Positions 25,301 to 34,282 of a stretch of 64,000 nt of DNA are shown piece after piece. Numbering within the stretch: position 1 is the stretch's first letter; the number at the start of each line of letters is the position of its first letter. The stretch is from Sphingobacteriales bacterium (lineage in GTDB: Bacteria > Bacteroidota > Bacteroidia > Chitinophagales > UBA2359), in assembly GCA_016718845.1 (NCBI GenBank), contig JADKCK010000015.1, forward strand, positions 87,163 through 151,162. Direction: 5' to 3'. Both the position numbers and the translations under genes were made by a program. The notes beneath the pieces are model-generated. The model saw only the letters and a list, made by a program, of their open reading frames with translations. It was not told the DNA's origin and searched no databases.

Positions 25301-27094
25301 GGGGTTTGTGGTGGTTTTGGTGATAGAATAAGGTTTGGTAGCCGAGCCTTCGGGGTCGAAGTTGCGTTTTACTTTTACATCTACCAAATCTTGTAGGCGT
25401 ATTTTAACGCGGTTTTCTTCGGGCCAAATTAAGTTTTGTCGGGTAATGCTATCAATGTTTGCTAAATCATCGGGTTTAGTAACGTATAAGGGTATTTCGT
25501 ACTCGTAATAATTGTTTTGGAAATCATCGCCAAGGCGTATAAAGGCGCGCATTTCTTTGTCTTTCAAACCATCGCAGGTGCCAACAATAGGCGAGTTGAG
25601 CGATTCGGCGTGAACAAAAAACTCTAAGTTTTTAAATTGGCGCATATCAACATCTAAGGGTTTAAACACACCTTTGCCTTCGCCGTCTTGTAGTTGTCCT
25701 ACTTGTACCAACAACGATTGCTCGTTTTTCAATCCGCCAATATTGTTGAGTGTGGGTACGTTTTCGAGCATAATACCCGGAGGTATAACATAAGGAATTG
25801 GTTGTCTTCCAGAGTTTTCTTCGCGGTTGATGGCAGATAATTCGAAGAATGAGTCGGTGATATTATCGTTTGGTTGGTATTCGCCTTCTTCGAACAAAGA
25901 GGTATTGTATCGGCGCCAAATGTTGCGCACCACGTTTAAACGGGCAAAGCGTAAAATGGTGGGTTGTTTAAAATCGGTCATATACATACGTATACCCTCG
26001 ATGTTGCGGAAATTAAGTTCGCCAACTTTTGAGGTATAATCGCGGACAGGTACGCGGAAATAATACCACTTAACGTTGCGCGTAGTGCCATCTTCGTTGT
26101 CTAACTCTACCGAGCGCACATCGGCTAAGTAGGGAGTAATACCAATACCCATATTTGCCTCAAGGGGTAGTTTGTACTCAAAGTAGGCTTCTGAGTCGCT
26201 AAGGGTTTTGTCGTCGTTTAGGTCTTCGTTATCGGGGAAGTTAGTACCCGATGTAGAGAAGGTATTGCTTGTTGCTTGTACGGGTGAGTTGCCTTCGGAG
26301 CCGTTAAACTCTTTGTAACGCTCGGCTACATAAGACAAACGGGGGCGGTAGTCGGGGTTGTTTTCTAAGGCGCTATACTCGTCCGAGCGGAAGAATAGGT
26401 AATCATCGCCCGAGGGGTCGTTGAGCATGGTATCTAAACGTGCCAAAATAAGCGGGTTGGTGTTAATAGCTTTTAAACCGTTGATATAAGCTACATAATC
26501 TGCTCGGCGGGTTTGTTCTTCGTCATCTTTAATCCCATCAAGTCCAACATCTTGCACGGCTCGGTTGGCTTCGTCGGCTCCAAAACCATCAATAAAGGGT
26601 TGTATGCTTGGGCTTTGCCCCCATATTGTTTCTACTGTTTGTGTGCTTTCGCCTGCTTTGGGTAGGGCGTTTTCGTATTGTTGATAGCCATCGCGCAGCA
26701 CATCTTCGGATACATTACCTAAGTCGATGTATAAATTACCGGTATTTTCGCGTTGGTCAAGCCCTTCTATATCATCGTAGATAAAGGGGTCGAGCATCCA
26801 GAACTCGATAAACTCTACATTCGAGCGTTCAAAATCTTTCAAACCGCCATCAAAAGCTCGCATAATACCACCCCAACGTGTTTGTGGGCTGTTAAGTCTA
26901 CCTTCGGAGTTTAATCCGTCCGAGATACCCGGAACGCCTTCGGTGTCGAAGTTGTAAGGACCACGCTCGTCGGGATAAAATCCTATGTCAAACGAGCGCA
27001 AACCTACACCCGACAGGTTTTGCTGTCGGTTAGGAAACAACTCGTTTTCGGCGAAGGTGTGTCCGTAGGCGTTGTATTTGCTATCGGTTAGCAC
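22340..27094 (-). CDS. sprA: SprA, T9SS translocon protein, C-terminal part (frameshifted)
   Basis: SprA is the giant outer-membrane beta-barrel through which T9SS substrates pass; it is also needed for gliding. This frame carries about 1584 residues including the conserved FYPDERGPYN block right at its start, WGGIMR, the WFNELRL block, a Lys/Asp-rich internal loop (about 1090-1140, KGKGKDTDKNPDAKDDKTK) and a terminal barrel strand GGIRLNFTL. It begins only with an internal GTG and overlaps the N-terminal frame by 14 bp. Joined with the upstream part, the length (about 2550) fits SprA (2403 in Flavobacterium johnsoniae). Reading one A less in the AAA near 27097 merges the frames smoothly (NDLTVKVLTDSKYNAYGHTF). 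Confidence 0.92.
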   Translation of the reverse strand: MLTDSKYNAYGHTFAENELFPNRQQNLSGVGLRSFDIGFYPDERGPYNFDTEGVPGISDGLNSEGRLNSPQTRWGGIMRAFDGGLKDFERSNVEFIEFWMLDPFIYDDIEGLDQRENTGNLYIDLGNVSEDVLRDGYQQYENALPKAGESTQTVETIWGQSPSIQPFIDGFGADEANRAVQDVGLDGIKDDEEQTRRADYVAYINGLKAINTNPLILARLDTMLNDPSGDDYLFFRSDEYSALENNPDYRPRLSYVAERYKEFNGSEGNSPVQATSNTFSTSGTNFPDNEDLNDDKTLSDSEAYFEYKLPLEANMGIGITPYLADVRSVELDNEDGTTRNVKWYYFRVPVRDYTSKVGELNFRNIEGIRMYMTDFKQPTILRFARLNVVRNIWRRYNTSLFEEGEYQPNDNITDSFFELSAINREENSGRQPIPYVIPPGIMLENVPTLNNIGGLKNEQSLLVQVGQLQDGEGKGVFKPLDVDMRQFKNLEFFVHAESLNSPIVGTCDGLKDKEMRAFIRLGDDFQNNYYEYEIPLYVTKPDDLANIDSITRQNLIWPEENRVKIRLQDLVDVKVKRNFDPEGSATKPYSITKTTTNPDGTTETYRITVVGSPDLGDAKLAMLGVRNPLRNSQTQNEDDGDNLCAEVWFNELRLTELDRSAGYAAIARADIKLADLGNITLAGKMHTAGFGTLDQEIQDRFLDNYYEGNASATINLGRMLPKTVGLQAPVYAGYTQTLSQPKYDPYDGDVLLKRNVDEIRLAYGEDSARVARKQRQTTTTTKSINITNLRKDRVKPNLKPKVWDIENFSATYAYTQTETTDPYIERDLETRHKGSLVYNYSTRPAYIAPFSKLIKSKSPYLALIRDFNFNFVPTNINLRSDVNRQLGTLQLRPLSLGEEPIAPLYEKIFTWDRGYGLKYNPARSITFDFNATHRSIIDEPQQGKTPNDTLWANIKRLGRPRQYTQSAVLSYNVPMDKIPFLAWTQLRTKYGSTYTWDGSPLAMSDTLGNMVRNSQDFEINGELNFVKLYSTVPFLKKLDTPAKAKGNKPKNKDEKGKGKDTDKNPDAKDDKTKDKKKDKNAGGSDISPGARFVLRPLLSLRRVSLTYNEKNSTTLPGFMPLPKYVGMNWQDTQNIGPRPGADFLFGYQPQLKSWLEWAAVNNFITPNIYQNNQVIQTRNTTLNAKINLEPIRDLKVDVTFNLSYAKNHNEFYKTEQTGSTYRHFSKIDVGNYSVTTFLLPTMFTGLDTSKIPFTFRDFEDNRAVIANRFGDLYEQNTGETLGNYTDPLTGETNTAFPEGYGPYSQDVLLPAFLAAYKGKDAASFNLNPFNFIPLPNWKITYNGLNKLPWFKEVFTNFNLSHGYTSTMSVNNYRNNIAYDDLYYDGTQLANDQAVMDYLVDEYIRLASNNQLDTLSGNFASYFQIPQVTISEQLSPLIGIDATLKNGITGRFDYKKSRILAMSFQDYQLSESRSDEMTIGASYKLTGLSLPLKFAGKKITLSNELQFNFDFTYRNNITTLYRLDQNIYEPTSGTKTWRIAPSIDYVVSEKFRTSLFYEYTRSIPAVTTSFPVVNVRGGIRLNFTL

Positions 27095-29990
27095 CTTTGA
27101 CGGTAAGGTCGTTTTGATTGGGGTTTAAAAATACATTATCTATCTGGTACCAAGCCATTTTTGCTCGGTTAAAATTGTACACTAAACTGTCGGTGAGTAC
27201 CGCTTCGGGGAAACGGGCGGGTGTGCTAGATAGTTTCCAGTTGATAAACGGAAACCGCAGGTCGGTTTCGATTTTGCTACCATCAAAATCATCTAAATAA
27301 ATATTTTGGCTAATTGCTGGTGCGGTACCGGGTATAAAAGCGGCACCTTCGGCATTAAAAGTAAGGGTTGATGGCTCTTTGGTGCTATAAAAAGGTAATT
27401 TATCGAGGGCTTTTGTCATCCAGGGTAGGTCAGAGAAGTAGCGCATATCGGCGCCTACCATGGAGTTAGATATAGGGGCATCGCCGTAGTTAACTTTGGG
27501 TGTAAAGGGGCGTTCTGATAGATGCACAGCAGTTGCACCCAACACAAAATCTTTGTTAACTAAATACTCTAAACGTGTGCCTGCAAAGGTGCGGCGTTGT
27601 ATGCCAAAGCCTGCATTGTCTTCGAAAGATATTTGGATAGGTATGCCTGCATTTAAGATAGATTCGTTGAGGATGGTTAATCGTCCAAGGCCAGTATCTA
27701 CGATATAATCAACACCTTCGGTCAATACTTGTCCGCTGGCGGTTACACGTACGGATTCTTTGGTTATGAATGGTCCTAATGATATTTCGGATGATAGATT
27801 AGATTTGTATTGCCCGCGAATAAAATAGCGGTTTTGTTCGGGGAACTCTAAGGCAACAAAGCGTGTTGAGTCGTAGAGGTAATCATAGACGTATTTATTG
27901 GCAGTTTCGGGTGGGTTGCCACCTTCATCAAATTTGCCGCGCAAATAATCGCCAAAAGGCTCTAATACCGGAAATATCAACCTACCTGTTTTGGCGTTGA
28001 TGGTTCCGTAAGATAAGGTGTTGTTGTACTGTTGAGCAGTATTTTGTTGCTGATTACCACCAAACGGATTATTGGCACCCGCCCCTTGCTGTTGATTGAT
28101 GTTGGCAGGTAACGAGCTGGGCGTGGTGGGTGGTTCAAAGTCGCGTTTAGCTTCTATGTAGTCAAAAGCTCCGTCGGGGTAAGGTTCGTTGACCGAGTTG
28201 AGTTGGTCGAGCTTTAATAGGCGGATAAGGGGTATGCCTTTTACGCCTTCGCCTTTGGGTATGTAGCGAAGTTCGCCACCACCGGGGTTTTCGTAATTAA
28301 TATCGAGTTTAAAATCTTGGGGTTGTATTTGGTAAGCGCCTAACGAATAGATGTTTTTCATCATCAAATTCCACATAGGGTGTGTAGGCAGGTTGGTGGT
28401 TGTTTTAAGCATTTTGAGGAACAAAACGCGGGGTTTATTTTCTTCGTCGACGGTAAATAGGTTTTCGCCTAGTTCGCCCACGCGGTAGGTTCCGCCAAAA
28501 ATGGTGGTATACTCGTAGGCAACAGCCAATAGTTGGTTGGCATTAAGCGAGGTGTTGAGCGATATATAACCTAACTTAGGGTCGAAGGTGTACTCGTTAG
28601 AGGCTAATTTACGAACCTGTATTTTTTTAAAATCAATAATATCGCGTAGTTGTTTGGGCGATGTTTGTAGTAGGTAGCTGGTGGTAGTTAGGTTGCGGTA
28701 TTCGGGGTTGCTAATTAGGTGTTGATACAAATCGTTAGAGCCATTTTGGGGTAGCTCTTTGCCCGATGCCGTATTTATGTTGGTGTTAACCGGTTGCGAT
28801 TCGCCAAGGTCAGCGAATGCCACTACGTCGCGTTGTACATCGCCGGCATTACCACGTGTGTCCATAACATATACATCTACGCGGGTAATAGTAACAGGCG
28901 AGTTGATGTAGGGTAGGTTAGCTAAGGCTTTTTCGTAGTTGCTGCGGAAATATTGTGCCAAGAAAAAGTGGCGATTTTCGTCGTATTGGTCAATAGGTAC
29001 TTCAAAATCTTGCACTTGTGTGCCATTTTGCAGGGTAACTGTTTTTGATTGTGATTGTTGCTGCGACACAACCGAGTTGATGGTTAAACGACCAAAACGT
29101 AGTTTTGTTTGCAAGCCAAAAAGGTTTTGCGAACCGGGTATAAGCTGCGTAGGTAGGGCAAAGTTAACATTACCGGCGTTTATTTCTTGGATAATATCAT
29201 CTTCTTTACCTGCATAGCGCAATTTTACTTGGTCGTTAAAGTTAAAAGCGGCTTTGGTATTATATCGTAAATCTATGTTTAATTTGTCGCCAATTTTACC
29301 TGTTACGCCCATGTTAATGTTCATATCAAACAAAAAACGACCATTTCTTTGTGCCTGCGACAATAAAGCGGGGTTATCGACCCGGTTATAGGCGTAGCCT
29401 AATTCCATTTCGATGTTACCGGTTGGGCGTATATCTACGGTAGTACCGCCAAATATTTGCTCGAAAAGTTCTTTGCCTTTATAAAGGGGTGGTTTGTCGC
29501 CTTCGCCATCGCCGCTAGAGCTATTTGCTGCTGCGGCTTGTTGCCAATATTGTTGTTGGGTGGCTTCGTTTTGGGTCGACCAAAATTCATCGAAAGTCAT
29601 ATAGGTTGGAGCCGAGTAAGGCTGTCCTGCAATGGTTTCGGTGATAATGTAGGAGTTTGTTACGGGGTCGTATTCTACATTTTGTTGGATGATGGGCGGG
29701 TCTTTTAAATCGAAGGGGTTGTTGTTATTGCCTCCCGATACAAAATCGCCTGTGCGCGGGTCGATGGGATAGCGCAACGAGTCACCCGGACCATCGGAAG
29801 ATAGTTCGGGGGCTTCAAATTCGTTTTGTTTAGTAGATGATATTCTTGCTTTTGCTGATGAATTGCTAGAACGTTGTTGCGAGAGGGGTTGGTTTATAGA
29901 GCGATGACCAATAGCACCTGCTACGGCAACGGTTAATATGGCGGTGACGATAGATAGGGAAAGCCATACGAAATGTTTTCTGATACTCAC
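27081..29990 (-). CDS. sprA: SprA, T9SS translocon protein, N-terminal part (frameshifted)
   Basis: The 969-residue N-terminal portion of SprA from a GTG at 29990. It has a signal peptide (about 1-27, ending VAGAIG), a disordered Ser/Asn-rich stretch, then the SprA N-terminal repeat blocks: KELFEQIFGGTTVDIRPTG, MNINMGVTGKIGDKL and FGLQTKLRFGRLTINSVVSQ, and a later plug-like region. It ends prematurely at TAG (27081) just after WYQIDNVFLNPNQ. Because SprA is required for T9SS and two intact cargo proteins are encoded nearby, a sequence error is more likely than a true null. Confidence 0.92.
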   Translation of the reverse strand: MSIRKHFVWLSLSIVTAILTVAVAGAIGHRSINQPLSQQRSSNSSAKARISSTKQNEFEAPELSSDGPGDSLRYPIDPRTGDFVSGGNNNNPFDLKDPPIIQQNVEYDPVTNSYIITETIAGQPYSAPTYMTFDEFWSTQNEATQQQYWQQAAAANSSSGDGEGDKPPLYKGKELFEQIFGGTTVDIRPTGNIEMELGYAYNRVDNPALLSQAQRNGRFLFDMNINMGVTGKIGDKLNIDLRYNTKAAFNFNDQVKLRYAGKEDDIIQEINAGNVNFALPTQLIPGSQNLFGLQTKLRFGRLTINSVVSQQQSQSKTVTLQNGTQVQDFEVPIDQYDENRHFFLAQYFRSNYEKALANLPYINSPVTITRVDVYVMDTRGNAGDVQRDVVAFADLGESQPVNTNINTASGKELPQNGSNDLYQHLISNPEYRNLTTTSYLLQTSPKQLRDIIDFKKIQVRKLASNEYTFDPKLGYISLNTSLNANQLLAVAYEYTTIFGGTYRVGELGENLFTVDEENKPRVLFLKMLKTTTNLPTHPMWNLMMKNIYSLGAYQIQPQDFKLDINYENPGGGELRYIPKGEGVKGIPLIRLLKLDQLNSVNEPYPDGAFDYIEAKRDFEPPTTPSSLPANINQQQGAGANNPFGGNQQQNTAQQYNNTLSYGTINAKTGRLIFPVLEPFGDYLRGKFDEGGNPPETANKYVYDYLYDSTRFVALEFPEQNRYFIRGQYKSNLSSEISLGPFITKESVRVTASGQVLTEGVDYIVDTGLGRLTILNESILNAGIPIQISFEDNAGFGIQRRTFAGTRLEYLVNKDFVLGATAVHLSERPFTPKVNYGDAPISNSMVGADMRYFSDLPWMTKALDKLPFYSTKEPSTLTFNAEGAAFIPGTAPAISQNIYLDDFDGSKIETDLRFPFINWKLSSTPARFPEAVLTDSLVYNFNRAKMAWYQIDNVFLNPNQNDLTVKGANR

Positions 29991-30128
29991 GATACTAATT
30001 TTTTAGATGGATACCAAAAGAGTGTGTTGAGGGCAAAATAATAGGGCTAAATTGCTCCTCAAAGGGCTGTTTTGACGTAAAAATATAGAAATGCCTGTTC
30101 GATGCCTTATAGGGCATGAACAAAAGCG

Positions 30129-30136
30129 CAAAGTTA
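30129..30136 (-). promoter_or_regulatory. -7 element TAACTTTG upstream of sprA
   Basis: TAACTTTG on the minus strand, matching TAnnTTTG, lies 139 bp before the sprA GTG start. No clear TTTG at the -33 position. Confidence 0.4.
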
Positions 30137-30277
30137 GATAAAAAAATTGAAAGTTAGGTTATGTGCGCGAGTATAAGTTTATTTCGATAGATTGGAAATT
30201 GATTATTAATTATTGATTATAAATTATACGACAGTTGCTTTGTGAGCGTAAAGGTGTTTAGTTTTATGAAAATTTAA

Positions 30278-30871
30278 TTATAAACTTTTTAATACTTTTT
30301 TAATTAAGTCTTCTACGGTTGTAATATTAGGGTCGGATTTTAGTACTTTATCGAGGGCTTTTTGTGCCATAGGTTTGCCTATACCTAGTGCAAGCAGGGC
30401 GTTTAACGCTTCGGTAGATATATTATTGTGCGATGTGGCACTTTCGGATAGATTAAGCGATAGTTTACCTAGTTTATCTTTTAATTGTAGTACAATTAGT
30501 TGTGCTGTTTTTATGCCAATGCCTTTTACTGTTTTAAGTAAATCGGAGTTGTTTGACACAATGGCTTGTTGTATTTCGACGGGCGAAAGTGATGATAGCA
30601 TCATTTGTGCTGTTGATGGACCTACACCTGATACGGATATAAGTTGTACAAACAAATCGCGTTCCGATTCTTCGAAAAAGCCATATAAAGTGTGTGCGTC
30701 TTCTTTTATATGTAGGTGGCAATACAATTTGCAGTTGTTTGTGCCAGCAGTAGGTAGTTTTTCGTGGGTGTGCAGGCTGGTGTTAATGTGGTAGCCAATT
30801 CCTCCGGCGGTTTCGAGGATAACAAAAGCGGGTGTTTTTACAGATAGTGTACCTTTTATATAGGCAATCAT
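30278..30871 (-). CDS. ruvA: Holliday junction branch-migration protein RuvA
   Basis: RuvA binds Holliday junctions as a tetramer and loads the RuvB motor during recombination repair. The 197-residue length fits. Domain I (1-63) starts MIAYIKGTL with the LETAGGIGYH strand pair; domain II has the two helix-hairpin-helix motifs LISVSGVGPSTAQ and LLKTVKGIGIKTAQLI; domain III is the small C-terminal helical part (ALNALLALGIGKPMAQKAL) that contacts RuvB. The next gene on the strand is sprA, a pairing also known elsewhere in Bacteroidota. ruvB and ruvC are not in the window. Confidence 0.97.
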   Translation of the reverse strand: MIAYIKGTLSVKTPAFVILETAGGIGYHINTSLHTHEKLPTAGTNNCKLYCHLHIKEDAHTLYGFFEESERDLFVQLISVSGVGPSTAQMMLSSLSPVEIQQAIVSNNSDLLKTVKGIGIKTAQLIVLQLKDKLGKLSLNLSESATSHNNISTEALNALLALGIGKPMAQKALDKVLKSDPNITTVEDLIKKVLKSL

Positions 30872-30900
30872 TTTTGATTATTGATTGTTAATTATTGATT

Positions 30901-31042
30901 ATGTTACGTGCTACGCTATTTTAGCTTTATTTAGGACACAGATTTTATGGATTAGACACGGATTAAGACGGATTTTTATTTAATGATATAGGTAAATTTG
31001 TTTTAGATTGATTGGGGTTTTAATAGCACTGCATTATTGCAC
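30901..31042 (+). repeat. Composite intergenic repeat, copy 2
   Basis: TGTTACGTGCTACG, TTTAGGACACAGATTTTA, GACACGGATTAAGACGG and TTTTAGATTGATTGGGG match 12081-12214 and, more loosely, 40531-40620. It is followed about 135 bp later by a 'GGGGTG' repeat, as in the copy at 40531. The 516-bp gap between ruvA and pcm contains only these repeats. Confidence 0.75.
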
Positions 31043-31175
31043 CATGCTATTTTATCGGTTATAAAATTTTTGGGGGTAAAAGAAAATTCTGCCCGGGGGG
31101 GTCTAACCGCCGTGGGTATTTGGTTATTAATGTGTTGGATGTGTTATTTTTTGTTTGGGTAACAGTGGTTTATTT

Positions 31176-31273
31176 GGGGTGCCACCAACTAATCGAGTCA
31201 GGGAGTGCCAAGCATCACCCCCAAAAAAGACATATTCCGCGTTTCGGCTACGCTCAACATAAACAAGCGGGGC
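31176..31273 (+). repeat. Dispersed 'GGGGTG...CACCCCC' repeat, copy B
   Basis: The longest copy: GGGGTGCCACCAACTAATCG, AGGGAGTGCCAAGCATCACCC, AAAAAAGACATATTCCGCG, then TTTCGGCTACGCTCAACATA and AAGCGGGGCAGTGC. The inverted GGGGTG/CACCCCC arms could fold into a hairpin. Confidence 0.8.
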
Positions 31274-31387
31274 AGTGCTTGCTTTGGTATTATTGTTTGG
31301 CTGATAAAATGTAAATGAACATTGATACTGCCATGTCGTAAAAGTTGGTTTGATGGTTGCATGTTTGTGCAAAAAAAATGCTTTTTT

Positions 31388-32038
31388 TCAAAAAACTTTT
31401 CCTTTTAGCAGTGGTACAAACTTAAACCAATCGCCTTTGGTGGTTTCGTAGGTTTGTGTGCTTGTTTTTTCGATGCACCACATTTGTTGCTGTTCGTTGT
31501 TGCCAACGGGTATTACCAAGCGTCCGCCAATGGCTAATTGGTCTAGTAGGGCGGGTGGCACATAGGGTGCGGCGGCGGTTATGAGTATGCCATTAAAGGG
31601 TGCAAGATTTGGGGAGCCTTCGTAGCCATCGCCAAACAGGTGGATGATGTTGTTGTAGCCCATTTCGACCAATAATTTTTTGGCTTGTTCGTGTAGCTTG
31701 CGGTTGCGTTCTATGGTGACAACTTTGGCACCCAAGGCGGCTAATATGGCTGCCTGATAACCCGAACCTGTGCCAATTTCTAATACGGTATCGCTGGGTT
31801 TTAGTTGCAACATTTGTGTTTGATAGGCTACGGTATAGGGCTGCGATATGGTTTGGTCTTCGCCAATTGGGAAGGCGATATTTTCGTAGGCTTTTTCGAC
31901 GAAGGCTTTTTCGAAAAAAAAGTGGCGTGGTACTCGTTGCATGGCGGCTAATACGCGCTCGTCGGTAATGCCTTCGCGGTGTAAGGCATCAACTAGTTTG
32001 CGGCGCATGCCTTGGTGCTTGTACGAGTCGGTGAGCAT
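31388..32038 (-). CDS. pcm: Protein-L-isoaspartate O-methyltransferase
   Basis: Methylates isoaspartyl residues in damaged proteins with S-adenosylmethionine, starting their repair, in the cytosol. The protein has 216 residues. The family start (MRRKLVDALHREGITDERVLAAM) and the PRHFFF block lead into the substrate loop GEDQTISQPYTVAYQTQ. SAM motif I is VLEIGTGSGYQ (85-95), and the later NGILITAAAP block is motif II. ATG at 32038. A TPR gene lies 10 bp upstream on the same strand, so the two may be co-transcribed. Confidence 0.95.
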   Translation of the reverse strand: MLTDSYKHQGMRRKLVDALHREGITDERVLAAMQRVPRHFFFEKAFVEKAYENIAFPIGEDQTISQPYTVAYQTQMLQLKPSDTVLEIGTGSGYQAAILAALGAKVVTIERNRKLHEQAKKLLVEMGYNNIIHLFGDGYEGSPNLAPFNGILITAAAPYVPPALLDQLAIGGRLVIPVGNNEQQQMWCIEKTSTQTYETTKGDWFKFVPLLKGKVF

Positions 32039-32048
32039 GTGATTTATT

Positions 32049-32672
32049 TTATAGGGCTTTAAGTAGGTTTTCTAAATTATGGCGAGCAACGGAATCCGTA
32101 GGGTCTATTTCTAGCGCTTTTTGGTAATATTTTTTTGCTTCGGTATATTTCTTTTGTAATAAAAATAAATTGCCTATATTGCAAATTGCTTTAACATCGG
32201 CAGGGTTTATTTTTAATGCCATTAAGTAGTGTTTTCTTGCTTCGGTATAATTTTGCTCTGATTTTAATAAAATACCTAAATTATTATGAGCTTTGAAGTT
32301 GTTTGGGTCTGCTTCTAAGGTTTTTAGTAAATGTTTTTTGGCTTCATCATTATTTCCTTCTTCAATAAATGACATAGCCAAATTATAATGAATATCAGGG
32401 TCGGTAGGGTTTAGGTCTAATGCTTTAAAATAGTATTTTTTGGACTCTATTTCATTTTTTTCTTCGGAAAATAAAGATCCCAAACACTTAAGTGCATTGA
32501 CATTGTTGGGTTTTATGGTTAATATTTTCATGAAATATTTTTTTGCATTTTCTATATCTCCTTCTGTGTAGTATATGGATGCCAATGCCATTAAACTTTC
32601 AATGTCTTTGGGCTTTTGCATTAAAATGCGTTGTAGCCGTTTTATTTCGGTTTTGTCGTTGCTATCTTGCAT
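32049..32672 (-). CDS. Tetratricopeptide-repeat protein
   Basis: The protein has 207 residues from the ATG at 32672; an upstream TTG at 32723 is less likely because it abuts the previous stop. It consists of about five consecutive 34-residue TPR units (consensus ...AKKYFMKILTIKPNNVNALKCLG..., ...LGILLKSEQNYTEARKHY...), starting near residue 25 and running to the end. No signal peptide, so probably a cytosolic scaffold for protein-protein contacts. Its partner is unknown. It follows the Omp85-like gene on the same strand with a ~50-bp gap. Confidence 0.88.
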   Translation of the reverse strand: MQDSNDKTEIKRLQRILMQKPKDIESLMALASIYYTEGDIENAKKYFMKILTIKPNNVNALKCLGSLFSEEKNEIESKKYYFKALDLNPTDPDIHYNLAMSFIEEGNNDEAKKHLLKTLEADPNNFKAHNNLGILLKSEQNYTEARKHYLMALKINPADVKAICNIGNLFLLQKKYTEAKKYYQKALEIDPTDSVARHNLENLLKAL

Positions 32673-32723
32673 TTTGAGGGTTTTTTGTTTGTTGAGGAGG
32701 GTATGATTTGATAAAAAAAACAA

Positions 32724-34217
32724 TTAGTCGAAATTTAGCCCGAAAGATACGAACAATCCGTGTTTTTTTTGCAAAGTTAGCGAATATTCTAGCCCAAAAA
32801 ACCAATCGTAGAAGGTAAGTATATCTACACCTAAGCCTGTGCTACCCAATAGGGTGTTGGTAAGTGGGTTATATTCGTAGTAATATTGGTCGTGTACGTA
32901 GCCTAGTTCGGCGTAGGTTTTTAGGTACACTGCCATGGGTATGGTGCGCAGTTGGCGTATTTTTATCAGGTCGTTTCTAAACTTTTTATCAAACAATTGG
33001 TATCGCATAGCGGTGCGCAACAAGCCAAACGCTTGTCCGCTAATAACGTCGTACTCGTAGCCGCGCAGGTAGCTACTGCCATAGCCCATATTACCTTGTT
33101 GGTTGTAATAAGGTTGTTTTAGTGGCAGCGATAGTTTTGCACGTGTATTAATCACACCAAACCAATGTTTGCTTAGGGGCATGTATTGGGTATAGTTGGC
33201 ATAAAGTGCGGTGATGTTTACGTTGTCGCCCAATAAGGGTAAGCCTACTTGGGTAAAGTTGGCTCTAAAAAAATGCCCCGATTTAGGATAAACGGCAATA
33301 TCGCGTTTGTCTTCGGTAAAGGTATACGAAAATTGAGTATAATGTTGGCGTGTTTGTGCGTTTAAAAAATAATCGGGATTTATAATGGCTACCGTATCGG
33401 CAATGGTGTTGCGGTAAAAAGCCACGTTCCAGTTGTGGTTGTGTTGTATGTCGGGTCTAAAATTAATACCAAAGCCTGTTTTAAAACGGGTGCGCATAAA
33501 ACTTTCGCCTACTCTAAAAAACACTTGTTTGTTAAGGCTGTCTTGGTAAAAAATTTCGCGGTTGTTGGCATACGATGCAAAAACGTTCATGCCTACACGT
33601 CGGCGTTTGTCAAGGTAGGGTATGTCGTATCCTATGTCAAACTTTTGGGTATAACCAAATTGTGCCCAAAGTTTAAGTTTTTCTTTACGTCCTCTAAAAT
33701 TTTTCACTTCAATAAAGCCGCCGTATTGTGTGCGGCGCAGGTCGCGGTTATGGGTGTTCCACCATTCGTTAAAGTTGCGGTCGGCAATTTCAAAAATGGG
33801 TGCCGGAAAAATATACCATCGTTCTTCTACTTCTACCAATACATCTACCAAATTATTTTTTAGTCCTTCAATTTTTAGGGCTACATCGTTAAATAAGGTG
33901 GTATTGTATATTTGGTTTCTATTTTTTTTAAAGCGTCCTTCTAGGTTTGCTACCCTAATGGTGTCTCCTTCTTTAAAATCTAGTTCGCGCAATATAATGG
34001 GGCGTTTGGTAATTTTATTGCCTGCAATGGCAATTTTGCCCACTACCAGATAGTCGTAATTTTCCCATGCCGATTTTTCAATCACTCGCTTTTCATCTTT
34101 CAGCGGGTTTTTAGCGGTATCGGAGGGGGCTAAAAATGCAAGAGTAAGTGTATCCTGAGCCAAGGTATTTTGCATTGACCAGATTACGATTAGTAAGATG
34201 AATGTAAGAAAACGCAT
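32724..34217 (-). CDS. Omp85-type outer-membrane protein (POTRA plus beta-barrel)
   Basis: The protein has 497 residues with a signal peptide (about 1-20, ending TLAQ). One POTRA-like domain (about 55-135) has the GNKITKRPIILRELDFKEGD block characteristic of Omp85 proteins. A beta-barrel follows with alternating aromatic strands, including the GYGSSYLRGYEYDVISG block that corresponds to the conserved loop 6 region (the R-G-Y/F motif). It is shorter than BamA (five POTRAs), so it is a BamA/TamA relative rather than BamA itself, probably acting in outer-membrane assembly or secretion of specific clients. Confidence 0.85.
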   Translation of the reverse strand: MRFLTFILLIVIWSMQNTLAQDTLTLAFLAPSDTAKNPLKDEKRVIEKSAWENYDYLVVGKIAIAGNKITKRPIILRELDFKEGDTIRVANLEGRFKKNRNQIYNTTLFNDVALKIEGLKNNLVDVLVEVEERWYIFPAPIFEIADRNFNEWWNTHNRDLRRTQYGGFIEVKNFRGRKEKLKLWAQFGYTQKFDIGYDIPYLDKRRRVGMNVFASYANNREIFYQDSLNKQVFFRVGESFMRTRFKTGFGINFRPDIQHNHNWNVAFYRNTIADTVAIINPDYFLNAQTRQHYTQFSYTFTEDKRDIAVYPKSGHFFRANFTQVGLPLLGDNVNITALYANYTQYMPLSKHWFGVINTRAKLSLPLKQPYYNQQGNMGYGSSYLRGYEYDVISGQAFGLLRTAMRYQLFDKKFRNDLIKIRQLRTIPMAVYLKTYAELGYVHDQYYYEYNPLTNTLLGSTGLGVDILTFYDWFFGLEYSLTLQKKHGLFVSFGLNFD

Positions 34218-34282
34218 GTTTTTTTAATTGATAATTGAGGAGATAGGTTTGGGTACAAAAGGTGGGCTAACAATCCTAAATC

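Noticed and set aside
31120..31372. Short frames on both strands between ruvA and pcm
   Set aside because: They coincide with the dispersed repeat copy and have no conserved protein features.
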